A DNA stretch of 64,000 nucleotides, from positions 146,256 through 210,255 of the forward strand of contig VAUL01000002.1 of NCBI GenBank assembly GCA_005774545.1, in the 5' to 3' direction. This DNA comes from Deltaproteobacteria bacterium (lineage in GTDB: Bacteria > Desulfobacterota > Desulfuromonadia > Desulfuromonadales > BM103). The notes beneath the pieces are model-generated. The model was not told where the DNA came from. It did not search any database and saw only the letters and a program-made list of their open reading frames with translations. Shown here piece after piece: positions 44,524-52,807 of this stretch; position 1 is the stretch's first letter, and each line of letters begins with the position of its first letter. The translations under genes and the position numbers were made by a program.

Positions 44524-44569
44524 GTGTTTTTGACCGGTAATTCCGGTGTGCAATGTCGGGGAGGGGGTT

Positions 44570-47500
44570 GTGGGCAGAGCATATGTTTGCCTGATGCTGT
44601 TGTTGTGTGGGGGGTTCTGGTGCGGGATGGCCTCGGCGGCCGACGCAAATCCCGAGCAGGTGCTGCGCTCGACGACAGGGCGCATGCGGCCTGTTCTCGA
44701 ACGGATGGTGAAAGATTTCGATGGCTCCCTCAAGAGTCGCGATCTCGAGCTTCTTCAGCGCCTGCATGAAGATCTGCTGGTCACCGACCTGCTTGTAAGC
44801 GAGCGCTTGCGGTTGAGGGGTAATGCGCTGACCGGCAACAGCAGTCTCCTGGGCCTTGAACGCCATGGCGAAGCGGAAAAACGTTACAAGGCGGCTATGT
44901 CCCGGGTGCTGTCCGGTCTGGATGCACTGAAGACAACCGGCTCTTCAGACGTTTCCATGCTGGAAACGCTCCGCGATGCCCTCGACGAACTGGCGCCTCC
45001 GCGATGGCCGGCCATTCACGGTGCGCTCCCCTACCGCAACTCTCCCTTCCAGGGGCAACTGCCGCTGCCCGCTCCGCAAATCGTTCCGGCCTATCGAATG
45101 ACGGGATCAGTTCCGGCAACGGCTGCCGATCTTGCCGGGGCGCCGGAAGCCCCCGTGTCGCGCATGATCTTCGATCTGGCCAAAACCATAGCAGCCTCGG
45201 CCGGGCGCACGCACTGGGATCCGGCCGCCATCTACAACTGGGTGCGGGAGAATATCCGTACCGAATGGTATTGGGGGAGCATGAAAGGCGCGGAAGAAAC
45301 TCTGCGCCAGGCCAGCGGCAATGATGCCGATCAGGCGGCTCTGCTTGTCGCCCTGTTGCGGGCCAGCGGATATCCTGCACGTTACGTTCGTGGTGTGGCG
45401 GAATTCTTCCCCGGGATCGACGCCGCTCGCAGTGCCACCGGAATTGACGACCCGGAACAGATCGTCGCTTTCTTCCGGGCGGCCGGCATCCCCTGCGAAG
45501 CCGTAACGGAAGGGTCCGCCATCGTCAACCTGCGGATCGAGCACATCTGGGTTGAGGCGCTGGTCCCTTACGCCAACTATCGCGGTGTGGAAGCCGAGGC
45601 CGCCGGCAAGGTGTGGATTCCACTCGATACCAGTTTGAAAACCGCCGGTTTCGACGAGCCCCCGGCGATCGATCTGATGTCGCTGCCCGGCCATCCGTTT
45701 GCCGGTTTTCGCGATCGCTATCTTGCCGAAATGCGCAACGAGACGCCTCTGGAGATGTTGCGTCGCGAGTCGGGCCAGTTCCTGGCGCTGTACGATCCTG
45801 CCCGCAGCTACGCCGGTTTGCTGCACACGCGAGTGCAGAGGGCGGCTGCTCTCGGTATTCTGCCGTCAACCCTGCAGTTCGTTGATAAGGTCGTCACCGC
45901 GGAGTATTCTGCTCTCCCTCTGGAGCTTCAGCACCGGGTTCGCCTCAAGGCCGCTGATGTCGGGCAGGGTGGGGATGCCTTGTTCGATATGACCCTGCCG
46001 TTGCGCGAACTTTCGAACCGTCAGGTCATGCTCTCTTTCGAGCCGGAATCGGTCGAAGATCAGGAGACGATCAATCGCTGGGGGGGATTGGACAATACGC
46101 CGGCCTACCTCGTCAGGTTGCGCCCGACACTGGTTGTCGACGAACAGCGAATGGTTGTTGCCGCTGCGGGGCTGGCCCCGGGGGAGACGTTCGAGCTGAC
46201 GGCAGAGTTTCAGGCTCCGGGCTGCAACCTCATCGTAAGTGACCAGGTTCTTGCCGGCTATCCCCTGTCGCTCGGGATTGTCGCCCAGCGGGCGCTGCCG
46301 CCGGCTCGCGAGAACCTGGGCAGGACGGCCCAGGCACTTCTGCATCGGGCGGTTCTCGCCTATGTCGAGTCATGGGACCGGAGCGAGAGCGAACTGGCCG
46401 AGGTGCTTGATCTGGCCCTTGTCCGCCCCATGCCGACATTTGCGGTTGTCGGCGGCCAGCTCAGGGTTGACGAACTGGCCGGTCTGCCGCACGAGGTTGA
46501 ATGGGAAGGCCTCTTTCTCGATGCCGGCCTCAGGGTTGCCGAAGTCCTCCCCCGGTCAGTCCTGCCGCCCGAACGTACACGCAGCTTCAGAGAAATCTCC
46601 GCACTTGAAGGCTCTGTTCTAGAGCATCGTCTTTTTGAGTCGGAACTGGCCGTGGAGTCGATTTCAACGGCCCGGCTGATGTCGATGGTCTCGGCTTCCG
46701 GTCTGCCCTTGATGACGATCGATTCCGGCAATGCCGCAAGCCTGTTGCCATTGCTCGAAGTCAATGAATCGATCAAGGCGGATATCGCTGCCGCCGTGGC
46801 AGCAGGTGAAGTTGTCCTGACCCCGACCGCGGAAGTCACACGGCAGTCCTGGCAGGGGATCGGCTATATCAGGGAAAACCCGTTGACGGGTGAGACCGGT
46901 TATATGCTTTCCGGTGGGTTGGCCGGCGGGCAGACCGTTCTGGGCCGCCTTGACTGGCTTGCGGAAATTGCCGCGATTATGGCGCTGCCGTTCAGCGGAG
47001 AACCAGTCGATGATCCGGCCCGGGCGCATTCTCTTGCGGCGATAACGCCGCCGGATGTGTTACTGGCGACCGCTGGCGAAGAATTACGTGGTGCGTTGAT
47101 GGTGAGGGTTCGCGACCTTGCCGGGACGCCGGTTGCCGGTGCGCCGGTTGTCTTCAAGGTGCGCCTTGGCGGCGGTTGGCTGATCGATGATCGATCGCAG
47201 CCGCAAGAGATGATGCAGGTTCAGGAGTTGTCGGTCGTCAGCGGTCGGGACGGAATTGCACGCGCCCGTTTTGTCCCCGGCCGATCGACCTTCTCCAATC
47301 CGGTCGCCTTCGCACGTGAGGGGGACCGATATGCGAATATCGTCGGCGAGAATGTTGTCGATGTGCAACTTGCCGCAGGATCCCTGGCCAGGTTGGCGAC
47401 GCCGATCGTCTCTTTCGGTTTTGCCGGACTTCCCGACCCGTCCTTGTCCAGGGCCTATGGCAACAATCTGCGCGGCGAAGTGTTCGGGTACTCCGGAGAT

Positions 47501-50500
47501 GCCTTGGTCCTGCTCAAGGATCGATATGGCAATCCGGTCGCCAACCAGGTCGTGAAATTTATCGCTCAGGATGTCGAAGCGCCGGCCGGTTCCATATGTC
47601 AAAACCCGCCGGGACTCTCTGCCGGCCAGCGTGATGCCCTGCTGGTTGCCGACGAAAGTTGTGCGCAACGTCTCCCGGTTTATGGGGAGTGTTCAGGGGC
47701 CGCCGAGGTTGTCGTCGCCAGTCGTTCTGACGGCGGCGCTCAGGCCGGTGTCGTCCTGGGTGGTATCCCCGGTGCCCGTTACCCGGTGACAGGCATATTC
47801 ACCTCTCATGCCGGCTCGCGAACTGTTTCCTGGTCCCACTTCAGCGAATCCTTTGCCTCCTGCACCGAACCGGCCCCGCCCGAAAACCGGCTGGTGCTGC
47901 TCTACCAGCGCCGCCAGGACGAGGCCGGCCGCAACGTGGATGCCCGGCCGGCCGGGCAATCATCCGAGATTCTGGTCAAATCCTGGCTGCTGGCCGAAGA
48001 AGGCAAGGTTGTCAGTGATGGCCAGACGCTCTCCTGCTGGCCGTCCCCGGCTAAAATCTGCGACATGGTTGCCGGGACGGGCGCCTTTGCCATGATGCCG
48101 CCCGCTGCGGTTGTCATTGCCGCCAAGCCGGCGGCTGCAGTTTCCGGCAGCGACTCAACTCTGAACTGGCTTTATCGTCACGAGGTGGTTTTGCCGGCAG
48201 GCTCTTCACTCATCACGACCAGTGCTTCGGCACGCCGGACCATGCTGAACATTACAAACAGCTGCGACGGATGCGGCCCGCTTGAGCCTGCCGCAATTAT
48301 TACGGCTGATCCGGTCCGACTCGACATATCGGTATGGGGGGTCGATATCGAAGTGCCCGCTGTTGCTGTGGCTCAAGTCGATTCACAGGGGATCGCATCG
48401 CATGATCTGACATTCAGCTTCTCGATCGGGCCGGCCCAGTATGTGGCCAATGTCGCGCAGGTGCTGCTCTACCGCAACGGCGTGTTGTGGGACACGTTTC
48501 CCGCCGGAACCTCAGGAACCCCTGCGGTTGTCTTGCCGGCCGGCTATTTCTATGACCTGAACGCCACCTACGAACTGCAGGTCTTGCTCAACAACGCCGG
48601 TGATGCCAACGAGATCCTCAGCCGGAAAGTCCCCCTGCTGGTTCGCACGACTGCGGTCGAACTGCAGATTGCCGGGCTCCCTTCGGCAGGGAAGGCGCAG
48701 GCCGGAGCCTTTGTCCTGCTCAATAACGATTTTGACGAGAAGGATGCCAACCCGGAAGTGACCTTGCCGGATGCCGCCACGCCGTCGATGATCACTACGG
48801 ATGATGAGCTCAAGCACGCTTGGTTGTTGATCGACGACAGCAACCGTGCTCAGGGAGGAAGTTGGCAGGTCAGGGCCAGTGATCCGGCACGATTGCGCAT
48901 CTATCACCAAAAGGATGGCAACTGGGTCGAATTCAAGGCAACAGACCCGCCGGAGCCGGTGGCCGGGTTCCCGGCTGTCATTCCTCTTTACCTGGAAGGG
49001 GTGGCCGAGAGTGCCGCTCTGCGGCGCGACATGCTCACAGCCAGTTTCATCCCGGCCGGAGGGCTTGAGGTGAAGGATGCCATGCCGCTGACGACGATCG
49101 ATCTCGATATGGCCGTGGACGGCAACCGCGATCGCGCAATCGTTTTCAGTGACAGTCGGGACGAAAGGGCCTACTTCTGGGTCAATAATGATCATGACGA
49201 AACAGGCTCCGAAGACGGGCAAACGGTCGAGGACGATGCTCCGTCGGGAGACGACAGCGCCGATGCGCGCATTTCCTGCAAACGGGATCTGGAGGATTTT
49301 GCGCGGCTGCATGTCTGGCTCGGCGGGGCGGATGCCTCCAGGGCCTTGAAGTACACGCTGGAGATGGCCGGTGAGGATGAAAAGGTCCAGCCGATGGTGA
49401 ATGTTTTTCCGGCGGTCAACCTTTCCGATGGATACCTTGGGCTGCCGAGTGAAAACACAACCCCAGACCAGCCGGATTTGCAGTTGTTGCTGGGACTTGT
49501 TGCTGCTGTTGGCAATCTTCCGGTTACATTGCCAACCAACATGCTTGAAGTAAGGAAAAACAATTATTTCATTTTCGAGGGGCGTAAAGCCGGGCAGGGG
49601 CGATTGGTTTTGACAGCCAGCTACCAGGATATACCGGTTGTTTCGCGTGAGGTTTCGCTCGAACTGGTCCCCCCCGCTTCGCTGTACGACCATTTCGTTG
49701 TTTCGCACTCCGACAGCAGCGACGACAGTCCGGTCAACCCGGAAATTAATCCCGAATGGGCAAGTGCCAACGCCTCGCGCACCGGTTCCTATCAGCCGGC
49801 CAGCAACGAATACGTCCTTTTCGTGCATGGCTGGAACATGCAGCCGTGGGAGAAGAAACGCTGGACGGAGACGATCTCCAAGCGTCTCTGGTGGCAGGGA
49901 TACCAGGGGAAAGTGGGTTTGTTCGACTGGCCGTGCCGGACGCTGCCTTCCTGGGATTTTTTGATCAATTTCGATCGAAGTGAGATGATAGCGTGGCAGT
50001 CTGCGCCGGCGCTTGAAAATTTATTGGTGAGACTGGCGGCGGATCACTCAGGCCAGATTCGTTTGCTGGCCCATAGTCAGGGGAATGTCGTTGCCGCAGA
50101 AGCACTACATCAAGGGCGTCCGGGCCTGGTCCATACCTATATAGCCTCTCAGGCAGCTTTATCTGCGAGCTACTTTGGCAATTTCCCTCAGATTTCATCT
50201 GATTTCAGCCCCAAGACCCCGGATGTCATGTCATCCTACCCGGCTGATGAATATTCCTTGCCCTACTTCAATCGTTTGCATGAAAAAGTTGACCGGTTTT
50301 TCAATTATTTCAACATCAACGACTATGCGTTGACAGGTAATAGCCTCACACAACCGACCTGGTTGATGAATAACAAGACCAAGCCCGACAATCTGTTTGG
50401 TTACGGTTATGCAGGAAAAACGTCCGGTTATCCGCCGGAAAGCCCGGATATCGGATTTTACCGCAGCGTTGTCGATGTTGGCAGTGATCCGGGAACAGAT

Positions 50501-50743
50501 AAGGTTTTGCCTTTGCTTTTTCCAGAAAATAGATATGAGATTTTTTCTTTCTGTGCACAGTCATGGACATGTGCTCTCGGGGCCGAAAGAAAGCCGTCAT
50601 TGACAATGACTGGTATAGTTGATCTTTCCGGTTTCTCTTACGACAGAAGTAGATATTCGCATAGCAGGCAGTTTAGATCGAATATCGTTGATGAAGAGAA
50701 TTATTGGCGGAAATTTTTTTTCGATTCATTATTAAACAAGTAG
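44570..50743 (+). CDS. Giant secreted protein: transglutaminase-like, Ig-like and alpha/beta-hydrolase domains
   Basis: A 2057-residue exported protein. A signal peptide (1-26, ending ASA before ADA) is followed by a helical region and a transglutaminase-like domain (about 200-360). There the Cys of the usual GxCxDxA is Asp252 (GNDADQA), while His325 (EHIWVEA) and Asp353 (WIPLD) remain, so it is probably not an active transglutaminase. Bacterial Ig-like modules lie near 850-1000 (VRVRDLAGTPVAGAPVVFKV; LLKDRYGNPVANQVVKF). An Asp-rich segment (NNDHDETGSEDG) lies near 1540. The C-terminal alpha/beta hydrolase has VLFVHGWN near 1755 and nucleophile Ser1836 in AHSQGN. GTG 44570 is chosen because GGGGAGGGGG precedes it and the signal peptide then starts correctly. 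Expression is under the riboswitch. Confidence 0.85.
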   Translation: MGRAYVCLMLLLCGGFWCGMASAADANPEQVLRSTTGRMRPVLERMVKDFDGSLKSRDLELLQRLHEDLLVTDLLVSERLRLRGNALTGNSSLLGLERHGEAEKRYKAAMSRVLSGLDALKTTGSSDVSMLETLRDALDELAPPRWPAIHGALPYRNSPFQGQLPLPAPQIVPAYRMTGSVPATAADLAGAPEAPVSRMIFDLAKTIAASAGRTHWDPAAIYNWVRENIRTEWYWGSMKGAEETLRQASGNDADQAALLVALLRASGYPARYVRGVAEFFPGIDAARSATGIDDPEQIVAFFRAAGIPCEAVTEGSAIVNLRIEHIWVEALVPYANYRGVEAEAAGKVWIPLDTSLKTAGFDEPPAIDLMSLPGHPFAGFRDRYLAEMRNETPLEMLRRESGQFLALYDPARSYAGLLHTRVQRAAALGILPSTLQFVDKVVTAEYSALPLELQHRVRLKAADVGQGGDALFDMTLPLRELSNRQVMLSFEPESVEDQETINRWGGLDNTPAYLVRLRPTLVVDEQRMVVAAAGLAPGETFELTAEFQAPGCNLIVSDQVLAGYPLSLGIVAQRALPPARENLGRTAQALLHRAVLAYVESWDRSESELAEVLDLALVRPMPTFAVVGGQLRVDELAGLPHEVEWEGLFLDAGLRVAEVLPRSVLPPERTRSFREISALEGSVLEHRLFESELAVESISTARLMSMVSASGLPLMTIDSGNAASLLPLLEVNESIKADIAAAVAAGEVVLTPTAEVTRQSWQGIGYIRENPLTGETGYMLSGGLAGGQTVLGRLDWLAEIAAIMALPFSGEPVDDPARAHSLAAITPPDVLLATAGEELRGALMVRVRDLAGTPVAGAPVVFKVRLGGGWLIDDRSQPQEMMQVQELSVVSGRDGIARARFVPGRSTFSNPVAFAREGDRYANIVGENVVDVQLAAGSLARLATPIVSFGFAGLPDPSLSRAYGNNLRGEVFGYSGDALVLLKDRYGNPVANQVVKFIAQDVEAPAGSICQNPPGLSAGQRDALLVADESCAQRLPVYGECSGAAEVVVASRSDGGAQAGVVLGGIPGARYPVTGIFTSHAGSRTVSWSHFSESFASCTEPAPPENRLVLLYQRRQDEAGRNVDARPAGQSSEILVKSWLLAEEGKVVSDGQTLSCWPSPAKICDMVAGTGAFAMMPPAAVVIAAKPAAAVSGSDSTLNWLYRHEVVLPAGSSLITTSASARRTMLNITNSCDGCGPLEPAAIITADPVRLDISVWGVDIEVPAVAVAQVDSQGIASHDLTFSFSIGPAQYVANVAQVLLYRNGVLWDTFPAGTSGTPAVVLPAGYFYDLNATYELQVLLNNAGDANEILSRKVPLLVRTTAVELQIAGLPSAGKAQAGAFVLLNNDFDEKDANPEVTLPDAATPSMITTDDELKHAWLLIDDSNRAQGGSWQVRASDPARLRIYHQKDGNWVEFKATDPPEPVAGFPAVIPLYLEGVAESAALRRDMLTASFIPAGGLEVKDAMPLTTIDLDMAVDGNRDRAIVFSDSRDERAYFWVNNDHDETGSEDGQTVEDDAPSGDDSADARISCKRDLEDFARLHVWLGGADASRALKYTLEMAGEDEKVQPMVNVFPAVNLSDGYLGLPSENTTPDQPDLQLLLGLVAAVGNLPVTLPTNMLEVRKNNYFIFEGRKAGQGRLVLTASYQDIPVVSREVSLELVPPASLYDHFVVSHSDSSDDSPVNPEINPEWASANASRTGSYQPASNEYVLFVHGWNMQPWEKKRWTETISKRLWWQGYQGKVGLFDWPCRTLPSWDFLINFDRSEMIAWQSAPALENLLVRLAADHSGQIRLLAHSQGNVVAAEALHQGRPGLVHTYIASQAALSASYFGNFPQISSDFSPKTPDVMSSYPADEYSLPYFNRLHEKVDRFFNYFNINDYALTGNSLTQPTWLMNNKTKPDNLFGYGYAGKTSGYPPESPDIGFYRSVVDVGSDPGTDKVLPLLFPENRYEIFSFCAQSWTCALGAERKPSLTMTGIVDLSGFSYDRSRYSHSRQFRSNIVDEENYWRKFFFDSLLNK

Positions 50744-50753
50744 CGGAGACTAT

Positions 50754-51848
50754 ATGTCTATTGTGAAGTTATTTGTTGTTGTTGCTTTTATTTTATTCGG
50801 TTGGCCGTTGTCTTCAGTAGGTGGGGAGCAGGAAAGCCTCGATGACCTGTCTGCCAGGAAAGCACGGTTTTATAAGGTTGTGGAGGAACTGGCCAAAGAA
50901 TTGAATAACGATATCAAATACTACGGGCAGGTCGTCGACCTTCAAGGTCTGCCTGTGGCAGGTGCTGTGGTCATGATGACGGTTCGTGTCGCAGGCGCGG
51001 TGCCTCCGGCAAAGGAATTCAATAGGTTTGAAGTCATAACTGATGAGCGAGGGCTTTTCTTTGTTGAAACCTTCGGCGATGTGATCGGAGTCGATAAGAT
51101 CATGCGAGAAGGTTATGAATATCACTATAAGTATAACCCTGTTCGCGACTTGAAGTCTCAACGCGAAGGTAAAAGGCAGGGGAGTGGGTTCGAGCCGGAT
51201 AAACCTTTCACATTCCGTGTCCGCAAACTCGCTCCGGCGTCTTTTGTGGTCCTGTACAACATGACCTTCGGCAAGAAACCCGGTAAACCGTCGATGCTCG
51301 ATCTGATCAAACGGAAATGGGTTCATGACGAAGCGCATATCATCGCCATGCAGTATTCCTCGATGGACCGCGACTGGCATGCGGATGTCAACCTTTCGGT
51401 CGAGGGGGAGGCGGGGGGGATGAAGCTGGTTTTGGATGCACCCGATGCCGACAGCGGTTTCGTGGTCGAGAAGCAGGGGCTTTTCGAGGAGATGACGGAG
51501 GCACCCGAAGCCGGCTATCGCCGGAAGGTCGAGTTCCACGTACGGCGGGAGGACTCCCCTGCCATGGTTTACGTGAAAGGTCAGGGGGGGCTCTTCTACG
51601 GAAAGATCCATATCGACTTCATGGAAGACCGCCCCGGAGTCGTGGCCATCAATGCGACGGCGTTCACCAATCTCTCGGGAGGCCGTGGGTTGGAATACAT
51701 CCCGGCCATCGAATCTCAATACGATTGGGACGTAAATGTTAATCATACAAGGAGGGAAATTAGTCGTGCCGATCTCCTCTCCGGGAAATCCATCGAGTTG
51801 CCGGTCGTTTCACCAAAGATTCTTAAGGAGACGGAGTCGCGGGAATGA
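50754..51848 (+). CDS. Exported protein with carboxypeptidase-regulatory-like domain
   Basis: A 364-residue protein with a signal peptide (residues about 1-23) and a beta-sandwich resembling the CarboxypepD_reg/CNA-B type: YYGQVVDLQGLPVAGAVVMM with NRFEVITDERGLFFVET at about residues 60-110. The C-terminal two thirds (from about 165) are beta-rich with WHADVNLSVEGEAGGMKLVL and do not match a family I know. It starts 10 bases after the giant gene behind a GGAG site and overlaps the next gene, so it belongs to the same operon. It lies in an AT-richer stretch with many AAT, AAA and TTT codons unlike neighbouring genes, suggesting acquisition. Confidence 0.75.
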   Translation: MSIVKLFVVVAFILFGWPLSSVGGEQESLDDLSARKARFYKVVEELAKELNNDIKYYGQVVDLQGLPVAGAVVMMTVRVAGAVPPAKEFNRFEVITDERGLFFVETFGDVIGVDKIMREGYEYHYKYNPVRDLKSQREGKRQGSGFEPDKPFTFRVRKLAPASFVVLYNMTFGKKPGKPSMLDLIKRKWVHDEAHIIAMQYSSMDRDWHADVNLSVEGEAGGMKLVLDAPDADSGFVVEKQGLFEEMTEAPEAGYRRKVEFHVRREDSPAMVYVKGQGGLFYGKIHIDFMEDRPGVVAINATAFTNLSGGRGLEYIPAIESQYDWDVNVNHTRREISRADLLSGKSIELPVVSPKILKETESRE

Positions 51849-52201
51849 AAGGCCAGTTCTGGATAGTAGCTTTTTTAGTTTTGCTCATGCCGGTCGTTGC
51901 TGTTGCCGAAGTCCTTGACGGCTGGCGGATTATGCAGATTTCTGCCACGGACGGGATTGCGGTGGCCAAATCACCTGCCGGGGCCCTTCGGTTGGTGCGA
52001 GAGGGAGACCGCCTGGGCGACTACATCACCGTCACCGGTTTCGAAGGCGGGCGGATGATTCTCGATGCGCCCGGTTATTGGGGGCGAATGACGCTGTTCG
52101 TGCGGGTGGTCGATGGCCTCCAGCAGGTGGACAGGCGGGAGATGCGGCCGATGACGCGGAGGTCGGTGACGGGAGAGGCGGCTGCGATTGTTGCGGAGTG
52201 A
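51845..52201 (+). CDS. Small exported protein of unknown function
   Basis: A 118-residue protein with a signal peptide (1-21, ending AVA before EVLDG). The mature part is a small beta-barrel-like domain: GWRIMQISATDGIAVAKSP, REGDRLGDYITVTGFEGGRMILDAP. The pattern 'REGDRLGDY..V..F....ILD' resembles the repeats in type II secretion GspC/PilP HR domains, but the match is loose. It overlaps the preceding gene by an ATGA junction and ends the riboswitch operon. Confidence 0.7.
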   Translation: MKGQFWIVAFLVLLMPVVAVAEVLDGWRIMQISATDGIAVAKSPAGALRLVREGDRLGDYITVTGFEGGRMILDAPGYWGRMTLFVRVVDGLQQVDRREMRPMTRRSVTGEAAAIVAE

Positions 52202-52346
52202 GCAGTTGAAAGAGCCTGTTGTTTTCATGGCACGCAGGGCTGGATCGGATCCGCGGAGGGGCGGCCTTGAGCCGCTTCACCCCCGTTGCGGGGTGGGGAC
52301 GTGCCCCGGTGCCGTGACGTGCAGTGTAATGTGGTTGTCGTGGCAA

Positions 52347-52369
52347 GGCCCGCCGCCCCCTGGCGGGCC
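52347..52369 (+). terminator. Possible terminator of the riboswitch operon
   Basis: An 8-bp perfect stem (52347-52354 with 52362-52369) followed by GGATTTT. The U run is short, so it is a weaker version of the copy at 52631. Confidence 0.45.
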
Positions 52370-52630
52370 GGATTTTCAGCCGATGGGCCGGGCGGCGCAC
52401 CGTTCCTGGTTGCGGTCGTCGGCCATGGGGGAAACTGTGGAGAAGATGTCGATCGGGAGAGGGGGGCCTCAATAGCAAGGAGCAGGCTGTCGCATGAAAT
52501 GTTGATGTCGTGTCTCAGGGAGGGAATGTCATCCACTGCAACAGGGAGGGGATTTTTCTGAAAAACAAGGAGGGACGGCAGCCGGCGCTTCGCCCGTTAC
52601 TGACTGAAAATGCAGATGACTATGGCCATC

Positions 52631-52661
52631 GGCCCGCCACCCCCCGGCGGGCCATTTTTTT
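52631..52661 (+). terminator. Rho-independent terminator before the export locus
   Basis: The same 8-bp stem (52631-52638 with 52646-52653, 7-base loop) followed by A and seven U (52655-52661). Confidence 0.85.
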
Positions 52662-52685
52662 GAAGTGAACGAGATTTTATTCAAT

Positions 52686-52715
52686 TTGACATAATTATGA
52701 CTCAATCGATATAAT
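52686..52715 (+). promoter_or_regulatory. Strong sigma-70 promoter of the polysaccharide export genes
   Basis: A perfect TTGACA (52686-52691), 18-base spacer and a perfect TATAAT (52710-52715) in an AT-rich stretch, about 85 bases before the Wza-type gene. It is the best consensus promoter in the window. Confidence 0.8.
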
Positions 52716-52807
52716 TCCGTTGTTTAAATTGCTGATTTCATAAATAATCTTCAGTTGCGGCCTGCCGCGAAGAGACTGTCAGGCAAGTGCCGGCAAAGGA
52801 GATCCGG

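Larger units (their letters stand above)
52202..52685 (+). other. Non-coding, GC-rich hairpin region between the riboswitch operon and the export genes
   Basis: About 480 bases without a credible gene. It contains two near-identical hairpins with arms GGCCCGCC/GGCGGGCC (52347-52369 and 52631-52653) and several smaller ones such as CACCCC/GGGGTG near 52278. A 91-codon open frame at 52286-52561 has no ribosome site and a low-complexity product, so I do not call it. The region could hold an RNA or decayed mobile DNA. Confidence 0.6.

Noticed and set aside
52286..52561. 91-codon open frame in the gap before wza
   Set aside because: No ribosome site, low-complexity product, and it crosses a terminator-like hairpin.
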